Shown in pieces: positions 33,901 to 49,877 of a DNA stretch of 64,000 bases. Source of the stretch: Branchiostoma lanceolatum. Its lineage: Eukaryota > Chordata > Leptocardii > Amphioxiformes > Branchiostomatidae. The notes beneath the pieces were generated by a model, which was given only the letters and a program-made list of their open reading frames with translations, searched no databases and had not been told where the DNA came from. Made by a program: the position numbers and the translations under genes. The stretch lies in the NCBI RefSeq assembly GCF_035083965.1, contig NC_089738.1, positions 11,248,734 to 11,312,733 of the forward strand, given 5' to 3'. The stretch's first letter is position 1, and the number at the start of each line of letters is the position of its first letter.

Positions 33901-34430
33901 GAGCTTTTAATAATATACATGAAAGCAGCCGAGTTATTTCATCTCACTCTGTTGTTCTTCTCAATTCAGGACTTTGAGACCACTTGACCCAATTACTCTG
34001 ATTAACGCTAACACTATGCAGGTGATAATACACAATGTGTTCTGTAATGTTTCCGTCTATGGAAGCTTCTCAGTAAAGCAAGACGTTTGATGCCGACACT
34101 AAAATGCAAAGTTTTGCTTTAGTCAGAGACACCACTTGTGCAGGAAATGAGTTTTTCCTTTAACAGTAATATTCCTTGCAAGCACACAAGCAAAGTACGT
34201 TGGCCTTTATGATCACTAGCGCCTAACCGAAGACTAGTACAAAGCTCCATAAAACATGTAGTGGACATTAATTGACGCTTAACCACTAATAAAATCATGG
34301 TATATTCATTGTGAACCATTATGGATATTGGTTTCCATAGATAAATATTACAATAAATTTTGAACCTCTAATTGATTAACGCACGTTACTTGGCATTTGC
34401 GCACTTTAATTAGTAGTACATGTAGTCCCC
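30997..34430. other. Intergenic or 5'UTR-intron DNA upstream of the LRR gene
   Basis: No open frame with family resemblance or good splice context was found on either strand. It probably contains the first non-coding exon(s) of the LRR gene, which cannot be placed from sequence alone. Confidence 0.3.
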
Positions 34431-34437
34431 GCAGTCC

Positions 34438-38559
<4,122 letters not shown>

Positions 38560-38832
38560 TTTGTGCTGTAGGAAGAACAGGGACAGTCGCAGCAATGGAA
38601 AACTGGCCTTTCAACGTTAAAAACACATCACCAGCTGTTGCAGAAACGCGCTGCCCCGGCTAGGCTGATCGCTGTTCTGTACCACTAAGGGAGCGATCAT
38701 TGCGCATACGTGTTGAAGTAGGGAGCTCGTGTTACGACGTTGAATGATTGGAGAAAAAAATAGTACCAGATGCAGAGACTGTCTCTCGCTTGTTTCGCGT
38801 GTTTGCAATGCAGCTCATGCGGTGATAACGAC

Positions 38833-38895
38833 ACATTTACAGGTCAAGTTTACGGGAGAGGAACGGAGAACAACATAGGCACGCTGTGGCTTGTG
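38833..38895 (+). repeat. Short dispersed repeat, copy 1
   Basis: CAGGTCAAGTTTACGGGAGA followed by GGAACG and GAAC, with a match at 39797-39870 about 960 bp away (CAGGTCAAGTTCACGGGAGA). Its nature is unknown. Confidence 0.6.
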
Positions 38896-39796
38896 GTACA
38901 AGATTAAAATAGAAATAGGTAAATAAACAAACATGACTTTACAGGTCACTCTGGGAGGTTGATATGATTACATCCTATCATTGTTGTAAGTAAGTACATA
39001 CATATTATAGCATTGCTGCCAGGGATCTTTTCATTGGATTTTCATTGCACAGAGAGTTTAGAGACTATATGGAACTACACGACGCTTCGCTGCATTTTTG
39101 TGCGGTTTTTACACCACACGGACAAAGCAATGAGAAGGCCATACAGATCACTACAGACAGCACTCCCTGTCCTCTACCGAATTGTCGTTGTTGTTGTCTT
39201 TTGTCTTGCTAGCTAAGCCCATAGGGTTAATCAAAACACTGAAGGATAACCCAATGCCACCAATCAGTACTTCGATACATGTACTAGTGAAAATGTCTAA
39301 AGGTGCATGCTAAGCAACTCACCAACATTCATAAGAACCTCAGGTAGGAATATTGTTTATCTGCACAAGACGTCTGGATGAATTTTTGATGTAAGTAGTA
39401 GCTGGGTTATATATCCACAGCAGGGGTAGATATCTCAGAACACCGTGCAAGGTGCATTGTAGTAATACCGGTTGTAGTTTTCCCCTCAGGGAAATCTTAA
39501 CCTATTTTGTGCCGATTTGATGGCCTTCATCTAGGCTGCATGGAAATAATAGTCTAGGACAAGACAATTCATAAACCTTTAGTGATCTTTAGTGCAAACG
39601 GACTCATTTATTTACTTTACAAAATTATGTTATGATTCCATAAATTTAACGTTACCTCCTTTGTACGACTGTCACAAATAGACACTGTCGAAACACACTG
39701 TGAGGTATAGGGTGTTTTCATTCACATGACCGCTGAGAGTACTGTCCGCCGTGCTCGATTGTCAAACCTGGAAGTTGTCAGGTACAGGGCACAAAG

Positions 39797-39870
39797 GTTC
39801 AGGTCAAGTTCACGGGAGAGGAACGTTGAACAGAATGCATGGGCGCCCAATGGCTAGAGATACAAACATG
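39797..39870 (+). repeat. Short dispersed repeat, copy 2
   Basis: Direct-repeat partner of 38833-38895, with the same core and similar downstream words (GGC, TGGCT/TGGCTAGAGATACAA). Confidence 0.6.
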
Positions 39871-40111
39871 TTTAGATACAAACATTAGACCGTCTTGTTC
39901 TTTACCAACGATGCACCCGATACAACAACACAATGTCGCACTTAGTCAAACTTCTTCATGTGTAGCGGACATGTTACATGCATCAAGTGCCCTCTTAGCC
40001 CTGAAATACCGTGAATGTTTTGTGATTTTGTTCACTCTGTTTGGCTTGTGTTGGAATTACTCCTGGATCTATCACGGTGAAACAGTAATATTACATTGAA
40101 AGTATGGAAAC

Positions 40112-40470
40112 AGGTGAGGCGGCAAGGTGGTCTTAGGGTTAGGGTTGTTGACTTAGAATCTAAAGGTTCTGGGTTCGAATCCCTAGAAGACTCCAAAGAT
40201 GCGCCCTTAAGAAAGGCACTTTACAACTATTTCTCACTCGAAACAGGTGAAAATGAGTACCTTCAGATCATAGACGTCCTCTCGGATGGGGCGTAAAACC
40301 GGAGGTCCCGTGCTTGAGGAGAGCCACACCTTCAGTACGTTAAAGGTCCCACTACACTTATTGAAAAGAGAGGGATCCTTCCCCGGTGTGAGTCCGGTCT
40401 TCCTTAGTACAAAGACCAAACCGATGTGTTACGCCCAAAGGCGGTTCTAAGGTTATGCGGAACAAACCAA
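40112..40470 (+). mobile_element. tRNA-derived SINE, same family as 2070-2411
   Basis: The head (GGCAAGGTGGTCTTAGGGTT ... TCTGGGTTCGAATCCC), body (AAGAAAGGCACTTTACAACT, GGTGAAAATGAGTACCTT) and tail (TGTGTTACGCCCAAAGGCGG) match the copy at 2070-2411 in the same order. This copy is longer in the middle. It sits in intergenic DNA downstream of the PABIR gene. Confidence 0.85.
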
Positions 40471-40507
40471 AATAAACGGACTCGTTCGAACTATGGTAGG
40501 TATTCTT

Positions 40508-40675
40508 TAGCCTCCGATGCAGACTCCTCCCGGCTGTTTTCTTTTTCAAGTTATTGTTTTTATACTATTATTTTTTCTTCTTATTGCTGGCCGGGAAGCG
40601 CCAAAAACAAAATGTAATAGTAAAACTGGAACTTAGAAAATGAAAACAGCCGGAAGGAGTCTGCAACGGAGGCTA
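40508..40675. mobile_element. Foldback element with about 46-bp inverted termini
   Basis: TAGCCTCCGATGCAGACTCC and CCGGCTGTTTTC at the left are the inverse complement of the right end (GAAAACAGCCGGAAGGAGTC and TGCAACGGAGGCTA) with a few mismatches. It is 168 bp long, non-coding, and immediately follows the SINE at 40112-40470. Confidence 0.8.
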
Positions 40676-40689
40676 GGTATTACTACTAG

Positions 40690-43578
40690 CAAGTTTGTTT
40701 AAAATTCTGGCGCGTGGGGGATAAAAGTATTTAGCAAATTGTGTTAGAAGTTGGCTGCTCAAAGCTCTTATTTTTTCTCATCAATTCCGCGTTTCAATCA
40801 TTCTCAAGTCGGAAACTTCGTAATAGGACAACCCAAGGGATGAATAGATTCTGTAGGTAACGTTAGCTTAGGTCAAGTTGCACATGATTACGTAGAAGCA
40901 AATCAAAACCTACGTTGTATAATTAATGAGGAAATCTTTAATTTCAAGTGTTTTCCGATATAGGAAGTTGAGATGAGTGACGTTTCTCTGGAGAAATCGA
41001 GTTTCAACATAGCTAAATATGGACGCCTTGCATCATGGAGACGCTTGTATGTACAATGCAGTACTGAAACCTAGCGGACAGTTTGTGAAGTACACCCTAC
41101 TATCAATGGTTTACAATGTGTATGCAAATTAAAGAGAGATGTACAAAATACACCAGGACTTGAGTGACTTACTTCCAAGTTAGAATCAATGGCTATTCTG
41201 TGTCAATACTGGTATATCTACATCCTTATCATACATAAACTAGGCAATCAGTGATGCCATACTTCACCCCTTTACCCACACTGCTTTGCAACCTGCTCAG
41301 TGCCACAGAGAAAAACAGCAGCACCAAGGATGTACTACATTACAACATTGATTACATTGGTAATTGCAGAGATCACAAACAAACAAACAGACACACAGCT
41401 TCACTCCCTTGGGGAAGTACAGTCTAAGCCATTGTGTTTTATTGTAACAGTATAGCACATACCCTTCCAAAGGGCCATATTCACACTATAGACATTCCTG
41501 AGACCTCTTCTTTGCAACATTCTTTTCGACTCATCAACACAAACTGAAACTCTCTTCAGACATGTCACTGGCATTATCAGCCCACATCATCACAGTATTT
41601 GTTAATTTGGCTCTGCTCCAGAGGCATTGCCAAAAACACATCAAAAACCCATATCCACACAGTATCAAGCATAGATCAGTATGCTTGTCAACACTGCATT
41701 CCAATATTCCTGCATCAATCTCAAGCAAAAACACATATCTTCTCATTTAAATGTATAGATCACAATATTAGGATAAGCCTGTGCTATTTTGTACTTCAGC
41801 TTGCAGAATTCTTAGCTAATAATAGTATGCTAGATCCCTTTTCTGCAGTGAAAACTCCAAATCAGCCATATGTAACAATAGAATAGTTGCACATATTCAG
41901 TTGTTGTATTGTACATGTACAATCATATGTATAAGTAACAGACATCACGTAATTCAAAACTGTCTTTTTTGAACTGCTCTGGCATCACAGATAATATATA
42001 TGTAGTATATGATATGATTAAAAATGTTTGTTGTCAGGCTATGTACAAAGATTTGGTATGTATTCTCAGCTGTGTAATTTTTTGGTGACATATACTGGTA
42101 AAAATATCTTGAGGCAACTGAAACTTTGCTAATTGGGATGTAATAGAATAATCACAGATTCAAAAGCGAGAAAATAAGTCAAACCATCAAAACAGTCACC
42201 AAAGATGGTAGTGGGCTGACAAGAAATGTAGGTTTATCAAACTGCAGGAAACACTTGTCAGTTTAGATTTGGAACAACACCGGGACTTTTGAAAATATAA
42301 AACTATCAATCTACAGTCAAGAATATACATACAACTATTACAGCATATAATACACTATGATGCTGAGGGAAGCATGCTGTTTAATTGACCTGTAAAATCT
42401 TAACATACCTTCTGTGACAAGTTACAATGTAAGGCATAAAGTTGACTGTATTTTTCGAATTCCCATTGCATTTCCATATTGGAACTGACCAATGATCTGA
42501 GAATTTCATTTGCCACTTTTCAGAGTTTCATCCAAAGCAGAACTAAATGCTATAAATGACCATATTTCAAACAGACCCGCAACTGTTGTTTCTTAACCCT
42601 TATCCTTCGGAGTATCATTGTCACTTAATATAATACAACATTAATGCATCCCCAGCATGAAGCAGGTTAAGCTGCATTCTGCTATTGAATGTTACATATA
42701 TAATGTACAAGCATATTGACCTTTCAACATTGTCTAGCTGGTTCAATCATAAACTATCAAAGACTTGGATTACATAGGTTTGCTGTGACATACATGATTG
42801 TATGCTTAGAGCAGCAAAATGAAATTGGCATGTATATCGGCTCTGCTACAGAGGCATTGCCAAAAATATAACCTACAAGACTTCACGAGTGCTTTTGACA
42901 AATGTTTCTGATAGGGGCTTTTTGTAATGGTTTTTTTTTTTTCAATTGAAGTAGAAAATTGTTCCAAACTGCCACAACATTGCTTGGTTGAATCTTTTAT
43001 TAAGACAGTCTTCTGAATAGAAAATTTTCAAGGATGGTGGATTTTTTAACTGTCCACAACTAAAATTTTCTGGTTTAATAACATTTCATTTTGTAATGAA
43101 GATTGCAATGCAGCAGACAGCTTGTTGTGGGCAAAAGAAACCGTTACAACAAAAACTGTAGAATTTGAGTTCATTATAATCATGCTGATGACATCTGCAG
43201 AAATATATGACAGAGCACATTGGAAATAAAACAAGCAAACAGAAACTTAATTAGATCATTTGACACCAAACTCGAGCAATACCTTGTGGCATTGCATTAT
43301 GTACACAGTCAACATAACCAGTTTACAAGGATTTAATGAATTTCCAGGTAAATATCATATATCTACAGTACATGTACCTACCTATAAGGTAGTAAAATTT
43401 GCGAGACAACCAATATCATCACCCAATATTATCTTTTCTTACAGAGCACAAATCTTCACAAAATTCTAGATACATCTCTACAATATATTATTAGTCATAC
43501 CTTAATACTGTACAATTCGCTTATGTACATTACATGTAGCATGTGGTAATAAATTATGGACTCTGTGTGAGACATTTG
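40690..43578 (-). other. Long AT-rich tract, possible PABIR 3'UTR plus intergenic DNA
   Basis: No coding potential is seen. Minus-strand AATAAA hexamers occur at about 42997-43002 and 41437-41442. Two similar blocks (GGCTCTGCTCCAGAGGCATT at about 41611 and GGCTCTGCTACAGAGGCATT at about 42839) are dispersed-repeat pieces. Confidence 0.35.
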
Positions 43579-44084
43579 TTATAATTTCTGTCCGTTTACA
43601 GAGCTGATGGGGGTGAATACGGACGCAGCGGCAGTGAACACAGGGGAAGACTGGGATAGAGGGGAGGAGAGAGTGGGGATTGGAGAAGACAGAGAGGACG
43701 GTGGTGTAGAGTGAGGAACCATGGGGCCAGCTTTACTGGACGTAGGGGTGGCTAGAGTGGTTTTGGAGTTAGGGAGAGTGGACATGGGGGTTGGGAGGGT
43801 GCAGATGGGGGTTGGGAGAGTAGTCATGAGGGTGGTGGGATGGGAGAACATGGGAGATGGGAGGGTGGTGTGAATGGCGCCCCCAGGCATCCTGTTGATG
43901 AACTGCGGTGGGCTGGCAATATCCTCCAAACTGCTTGAAGACAGACTGCAAAAGAGAGAAAGAATAACTTTTTTGCAAAGTGGACCAATTGTGAATTGAA
44001 GTCCCCAAGGGAATTTTGAAACCATCATTTATGCACATAAACAAATACACACACACATGTATGCACAAACATGTATAACTACAC

Positions 44085-44143
<59 letters not shown>

Positions 44144-47100
44144 GTATGCACACAGATTTACACATACACATACACACATGTATACATTGTATGTACACAC
44201 ACACACATACACACACACACACACACACAAACACAATCACATACACTTGACTTAACACATACACACTCACACATGAACACTAGGGATAAGTAAGTACTTA
44301 CCTGTGTATAAGAGGTGTAGATGCAGCAGGGCTGCCAGGTGTACTGTTGTCTGAATGACAGGCTCTCTTAGGAGGACTACTGAAGTCCAGCTTGTGGTCT
44401 CCTGAGCACACTTCAAGACATTCAAAGACACCAAGTTAGAAATATACAACAAACTTAGGATCTTAAATCCTTTGTGAAGTCTTTTGTTTGGCCAGATTGC
44501 TGCATCAAAATCCAGTCTACTGAAAAGATAAAAATCAAAGAAAGAATTGAGAAAATAAAATATGTCGAAAGTTCTTACGTTTTCTCTTGAGAGTTTCTCC
44601 AAGAATGCTCGGCCGGATACATCCAGGACTCTGACTCCTCCTCCTGAAGGATGACAAATGCAAACCACACTCAATCCATTTAAAATGTCTCTCTGTTAAA
44701 TAGTCATAATCTCATATTAAAACTTGTTAATATGTCTTGAATAAAGATACTAGTACCACAAGGTAGATGAAAGTCAGTTTTTTTTTAAAGCCATGCAAAA
44801 TCTACACTGCATGTCCAACAACATTTGAACTTTCTTTCTTAAACCTAACACAAAATAAAACTTGAAAGTGCCCATGAGCTGAAGCCCAAAATTGATTATA
44901 TTCTGCAACCTTTAAACTCAAAGCAAGAAAAGGTAAGGAATGACGTACCCTGACTGGAAACAAGGTCTTATGTGACTCACATGACAATTTTTTTAATTAC
45001 TTTTTTATTGAACTTTAAAGTTTAGTTCACACATAAGAATAAATAATATGCAAACACATATGATACATTATACATATTAAGATACAACTACAATACAAGA
45101 AACAAAATTTACGTGACTTACGTGACAAATGCCTTGCGAGTTGGGCTGGGAATAGGACTGGGGCTCAGACTACTGTTTCTCACTGACATTTGCATTGAGG
45201 GGGAAAAACATTGCTGCAAACAGAACAAACACTTCATGAAAAACAACATTTATTATCATAGAACTCTGTCAAAATTCAATATACAGCATCCAGCATTCAT
45301 GTTATCAACACAATTTAGAACATGTTAATAAGTTGTTTTACATCATTTCCAAATGAAATCTGCGACTTTACAGAAAAAAAAAATTCAGGTAGTTTTCTCC
45401 GTGCAAAACCTATGTTTCATAGTTTTGAAGCAAATTAACGCGATTTGCAGTGTAAAATTCATTCTTGATTTTTTTCCGCCAAACCAATTGTAAACGATTG
45501 TTTTTGACTTAGAACAATGTTTTACATCATTTGAAATTGAAATCCAGGAATTCTGGTGGAGGAGGGGCTAAAAGATAACTATTAGGAATTCTGGTTGGAG
45601 AAGGGCTAAAATATAATGGCAAGGAATAATTTTCTTACCTTATTAGGAATTCTTGTTGGGGAGGGGCTCGATGACAGAGGCAGGGAGGCAGGCAGTATGG
45701 TGAGAGGTTCAGCGAATCGGCTGGAAGGTGACATGGGGATGGGGAGGGAGGTGGGCGGGGTCACCGTCTTGGTACTGGAGTCAGAGGAGCTATTCAGGCC
45801 CCCTTTCTCTTCTGAGAAGGACTGCATGAACTTGTCCCTCTGAACAAAACAAGAAAAACAAGGTCATATACCAGGAGGCCCATAATTGACCTTGACCTTA
45901 GTCTTCTCAAGACCTACCCACATACCAAATATCATCATAATCCATCATGGAAACACACACACACAGGCAGACACGGCAAAAACTATACCTCCATTTTTCA
46001 TGTCGAAAATAATCACAAACCAACAAACATGTATAACTTGTCATAAAAAATCTCCTCATACAATTATATGGTGAAGCAAATTCTACTCAAATCGGAGCTT
46101 CTCTGTTTATCTGTGTTGATCAGCAGGATACAATGGTACATTGAAAAAATAAATACTCATCAATAAACAAATACAAAATCCTGCTTGCATACCAAAGAAG
46201 TCTCTTCCCAGGACTGGCTCATTTGCATAACAGAGTGCATCTCCCTGGAATCAACAAACACATTCAGCAAACACAAGAAATTAAAAGGTGAATATTTGCT
46301 GATAAAAAACATATCCCTGACCATATCTTCACATATAACCACTGCCCCTGGATAAAAAACATTGAATAACAAGTTTGCTATTGTCCACCTTGGAATTAGT
46401 ACCAAAGTATTTCAAGGTCGCATTCCCACCATACTGTACAAACATGTGCTGAATGGTAAGTGAAGAGGGCTTGAGTTACGATGTTGACATACAGAGCTTG
46501 ACAGCACTTATCAGGGTCATGACTGGTTAACTCCTACAGGCACATTTGGCATTGCACATCACAGGGCTTCAAATTCATTTTTGGGAATGGGTGCACTGTT
46601 GGACCAAATCTGAAAATTTATGTGTACAGAAAACATTTGGGTGGACACCATAAGATAAATTTGGGTGTACAAAAGTGCATCTGCACCTACTATTTTGAGC
46701 CATGTTCTGCATGTATATTTGGCACTGCACATCACGAACACATAGGCAAGGCTGGAATCCACTCAGGTGTAACATATCCTTCTCACAAATGGGTGGAGGT
46801 AAATTGCAACCTTGTTTTCATGAAATTCCTGGGCCCAGTGCCCAGATCTGGGAAAAATGCTTTCTGAAAAGTCCGCCTCTACATGTGGGTTCCTTGTACA
46901 ATAGTAGAAGTACATGTAGTATCAAGTATACTGCTGCGGGGATCCCTTACACAGGGGTGGGCAGCAGTTGGCTAGTCTTTACACAGTGTTCCCAGACAGC
47001 TCTGTCCTGCGGGTCCACACTGGTGAGACCGCACACTTGCCTTGTTGTAAAACCCTAAACCCAACCTCACATCAAGGCTATGTAGTGCAATGTTTGACAT

Positions 47101-48933
47101 TCCACCATGAAAGGGGCTCGCAGAGTCAAAAGACATGCTTCTGCTTGTGACAGTCAGCTCTGAGATGTCGACATGTACATAAAGAACAAGCATGTTCGCT
47201 ACAAGGGAGTGTGTGTACTCACCTTTCATGCTCCGTCTCTCGATCAGAAACGCTCATTCCTTCTTCCTGTAATGTGTCAGAGATACAGTTTTAATTAGTT
47301 GGAACTTTTATAGAAGTGACTGAAAAAATATAAATTAAGATTAGAAGATACATGTACCACGAACAGTTCAAGATTTCAGAAAAGAACAAAAAATAGTCAT
47401 GCCTAAAAGTGACAGTGCCAGTGTTATCAACCTAGAATTGATTTGTTAAAAAAGTTGTATCTTCCTAGAACTATTGTATAGTGAACTTGATTGTTACCGT
47501 CAAGTACAGTACTAGTAGGAGTATCCTGACTAGATAGCCTTAAGCAATGCTTGCAGTCAGATATGCAAAGGTTAGGTGTGACAGGTTGTTCAGTGTAATA
47601 TATATATAGCCGCTGTTGCACAATATGCCTGCAAAGCTGGTGTATCATGTCGAAGGGCGGTCATACCAGCCAAACAGATACGGATGATTTACAGTCACCA
47701 ACTTGACAGACAAAACTTACTCTTTTGAGTTGTGAAATTCTGTGTCCAATCCTGATGGGAGGAGACACTGCACTGGGCTAGAGAAGAGACAAAGAAAAAT
47801 ATACAATCATTTGGTTAGCACTTTTTCAGTGCAAAAAACATGAGGTACGTATTGTATGTTTCTTGCACCTGATACTGCAAATCTGGGTAAAAATATGTTC
47901 TAACTATGTTTGAACAATAGGAAACCAAGAAAAAGGTTATAGTGTCCAACATTCAATTCCCATTTCATAATCATTTTACATCACAAATTCCCAGTACTAT
48001 AGTATAGATCCCAAAGAACTCATCAATTTGACAAATCCTAAAATGTGCTGCATAAATGAACGCAAACGTTGCTGACTTTTAGTTTAGGAACTTTGAGAAA
48101 CACAACTTACGCTGGCTCCATTGTTAACCACACTTGCACTAAACCGCCTGACACGTGGTGTTACCACCGGTTGAAAAACTGGTGCATGGTCACTGGAATT
48201 CACAAAGGCATTCGGTGAGAATCATTGCAATCAAGCACTGTTGATATTGTCTCTATTAAAAGTATTATACCTTGATACCTATTATGACAATCATCTATGA
48301 CAAAAATCAATAATTCCACAAATTATGTATCCACTCTTGGCTGAGAAAATATCATTACAATCGACTTGTAGCAAAGAAACGTAATGACTCGCTGTCAAAG
48401 AGACAATGATCAGACACTGTTGTTGGCATCAGTGAAACATATGCATACATGAAAAATAATTTGGATGGCATGGAATACAATAAAGAAACAAACAACACAG
48501 TGATATAACATATACATGTATAAGCTATGTGAAATGTGCGTTAAGCAGTACATTCTGATTACGAGTGTCTCAAGTGATAACAACAACATATTTGCTTACA
48601 AGTTCAACATCAATTAGTTGTCAGCGTAGTTCAGACGACAAAAATCATCAATCATTTACGTGCAGGGCATCAGAATTTGCTCAAATGGTTAAGAGTTTAA
48701 CACAATTTAGCAAGTGTATAACGTTGAACATGACTGATGTAAAGTTTCCACGGAGTTTACCGTGATGTTGAGTGGGAGGGGGGCGGGGGAGTGACAGAAG
48801 CTTCTCACCTTTGTTTGTTGATCATCGGGGCACTGTTGGAGCGGCGGAGTTGGCTCCCCCCGTTCCCGTCCTCCAGACATGGCTCCTCCTGCGGGGACGG
48901 TTCTACCTCCATCCTACTCACACTACTCGCCAT
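43579..48933 (-). CDS. PABIR1: PABIR/FAM122 family PP2A-B55 regulator
   Basis: Ten coding exons: 48933-48809, 48192-48111, 47777-47721, 47266-47223, 46244-46193, 45839-45639, 45213-45122, 44643-44579, 44410-44302 and 43945-43579. They sum to 1194 nt, giving 397 aa and TAA. The start of exon 9 could instead be 44401 (3 aa fewer). Family hallmarks in order: LRRSNSAP near residue 35 (the Chk1/14-3-3 site region of FAM122A), SDHAPVFQP, RISQLKREEGM, the PP2A-B55-binding helix EMHSVMQMSQSWEETSL, QCFSPSMQ, SPSPIPSPTRKAF, RRSQSPGCIRPSILG and LKRK. The vertebrate protein inhibits PP2A-B55 during the G2/M transition in the nucleus. The C-terminal exon is Ser/Thr/Pro-rich (repeated TLPTP) and longer than in vertebrates. 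Confidence 0.92.
44089..44240. repeat. (CA)n microsatellite in the last PABIR intron
   Basis: CA runs at 44089-44140 and 44194-44230 are separated by TATGTATG-type sequence. They lie between exons 44302-44410 and 43579-43945. Confidence 0.95.
45870..46010 (-). mobile_element. Dispersed repeat (CATGAAAAATGGAGGT type), copy in PABIR intron
   Basis: On the minus strand, CATGAAAAATGGAGGTAT, TTTTTGCCGTGTCTG, GTGTGTTTCC, ATGGATTATGATGATATTTG, AAGACTAAGGTCAAGGTCAA and GGGCCTCCTGGTATATGACC occur in order. They match 54945-55105 on the plus strand. Non-coding. Confidence 0.75.
47455..47680 (+). mobile_element. Dispersed SINE-like repeat, copy 2 (PABIR intron)
   Basis: This is a diverged copy of the element at 360-600: TTCCTAGAACTATTGTATAG, GCTTGCAGTCAGAT, TGTGACAGGTTGTTCAGTGT and AGCTGGTGTATCATGTCGAA. 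It lies between PABIR exons 47223-47266 and 47721-47777. Confidence 0.6.
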
Positions 48934-49877
48934 CCGCGAACCTCAACTCCTAAAACAACCAAAATTTCGACAGTTTTTTGTTCAAGTCCTTTGACAAGAA
49001 GGGGGGCCGGCGGCGTCGCCCTTTTCTGTCAGGGATCAGTCGAGTTCACGGCGCCGCCTCGAAATCACAGAGCGGCCACGCCTCTAAATTCCCGGCCATC
49101 TGCCCCAAAATTAACGAAATTTGGTATAAAAACACGATGTCAAAGTGTACCGACGGACAACACGAACTGACAAATTTACTTGTTCCATGGAAACTTGAGA
49201 TTTTGATGTTTTGGCAATTTGCTTGCCACTGCGCATGCTCCAGCCGGCAGCAGCTTTTGTTGTTAAATTACCAGTGATTGGCTGTTAGAATTTCCCGCGA
49301 AAATTCTTACCAATAGGAGGCTTTGATACTTGTGAAGCGGACTGGTTGATACTAGTTTGGGAACAAAAATACATATTTATGCATTTCTCTTGAAAAAACA
49401 AAACAATTTTCGAGTTTTTCATATATCACATTTCATTGTTTATCTTCCTACTAACGTACAAGGTCCACCCAACCATATGAATAGATGAATAGATACATCA
49501 CTTTTTTAAAAACTGCCTGAAGACTATGCCACTTTTTAGAGGGTAGAAATATTTCTTGTTACTTTTAGATACCCATGATATCTTGCCTTTCTTTGGTATC
49601 ATTCCCTCAAAATGAATCAATAAAGTCTAAAATACTGCTTGTTATTTTAATGTTTGATATTTTAACCTATATGTCTGATCTTTGAGACAAAAATACTTAT
49701 ATATTTTTTAATATCTCGTTTCAAGGTGCCTATACCTTAATCGTTTCACCCGCGCATGCGTGATTTGGTACACATGGCCGCCGGTTGAATCCCGGTTGCG
49801 CCAAAAATATCTCTTACTCGACTTATTCGCTGTTTTCGCCTTTAATAATTGATATCTAAGAAACAAACTTCACCAGG
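48934..49877. promoter_or_regulatory. Shared divergent promoter region of PABIR and RANBP2
   Basis: The two start codons are 944 bp apart, head to head. Motifs seen: NRF1-type TGCGCATGC at 49230-49238 and CGCGCATGCG at 49751-49760; an E2F palindrome TTTCCCGCGAAA at 49291-49302; an inverted CCAAT (ATTGG) at 49277-49281 and CCAAT at 49310-49314. There is no TATA box near either start. Exact start sites cannot be fixed from sequence. Confidence 0.6.

Noticed and set aside
48772-49277. Overlapping plus-strand frames of 99-132 codons in the PABIR/RANBP2 promoter
   Set aside because: Antisense to PABIR exon 1 and GC-rich promoter sequence; no homology or splice context.
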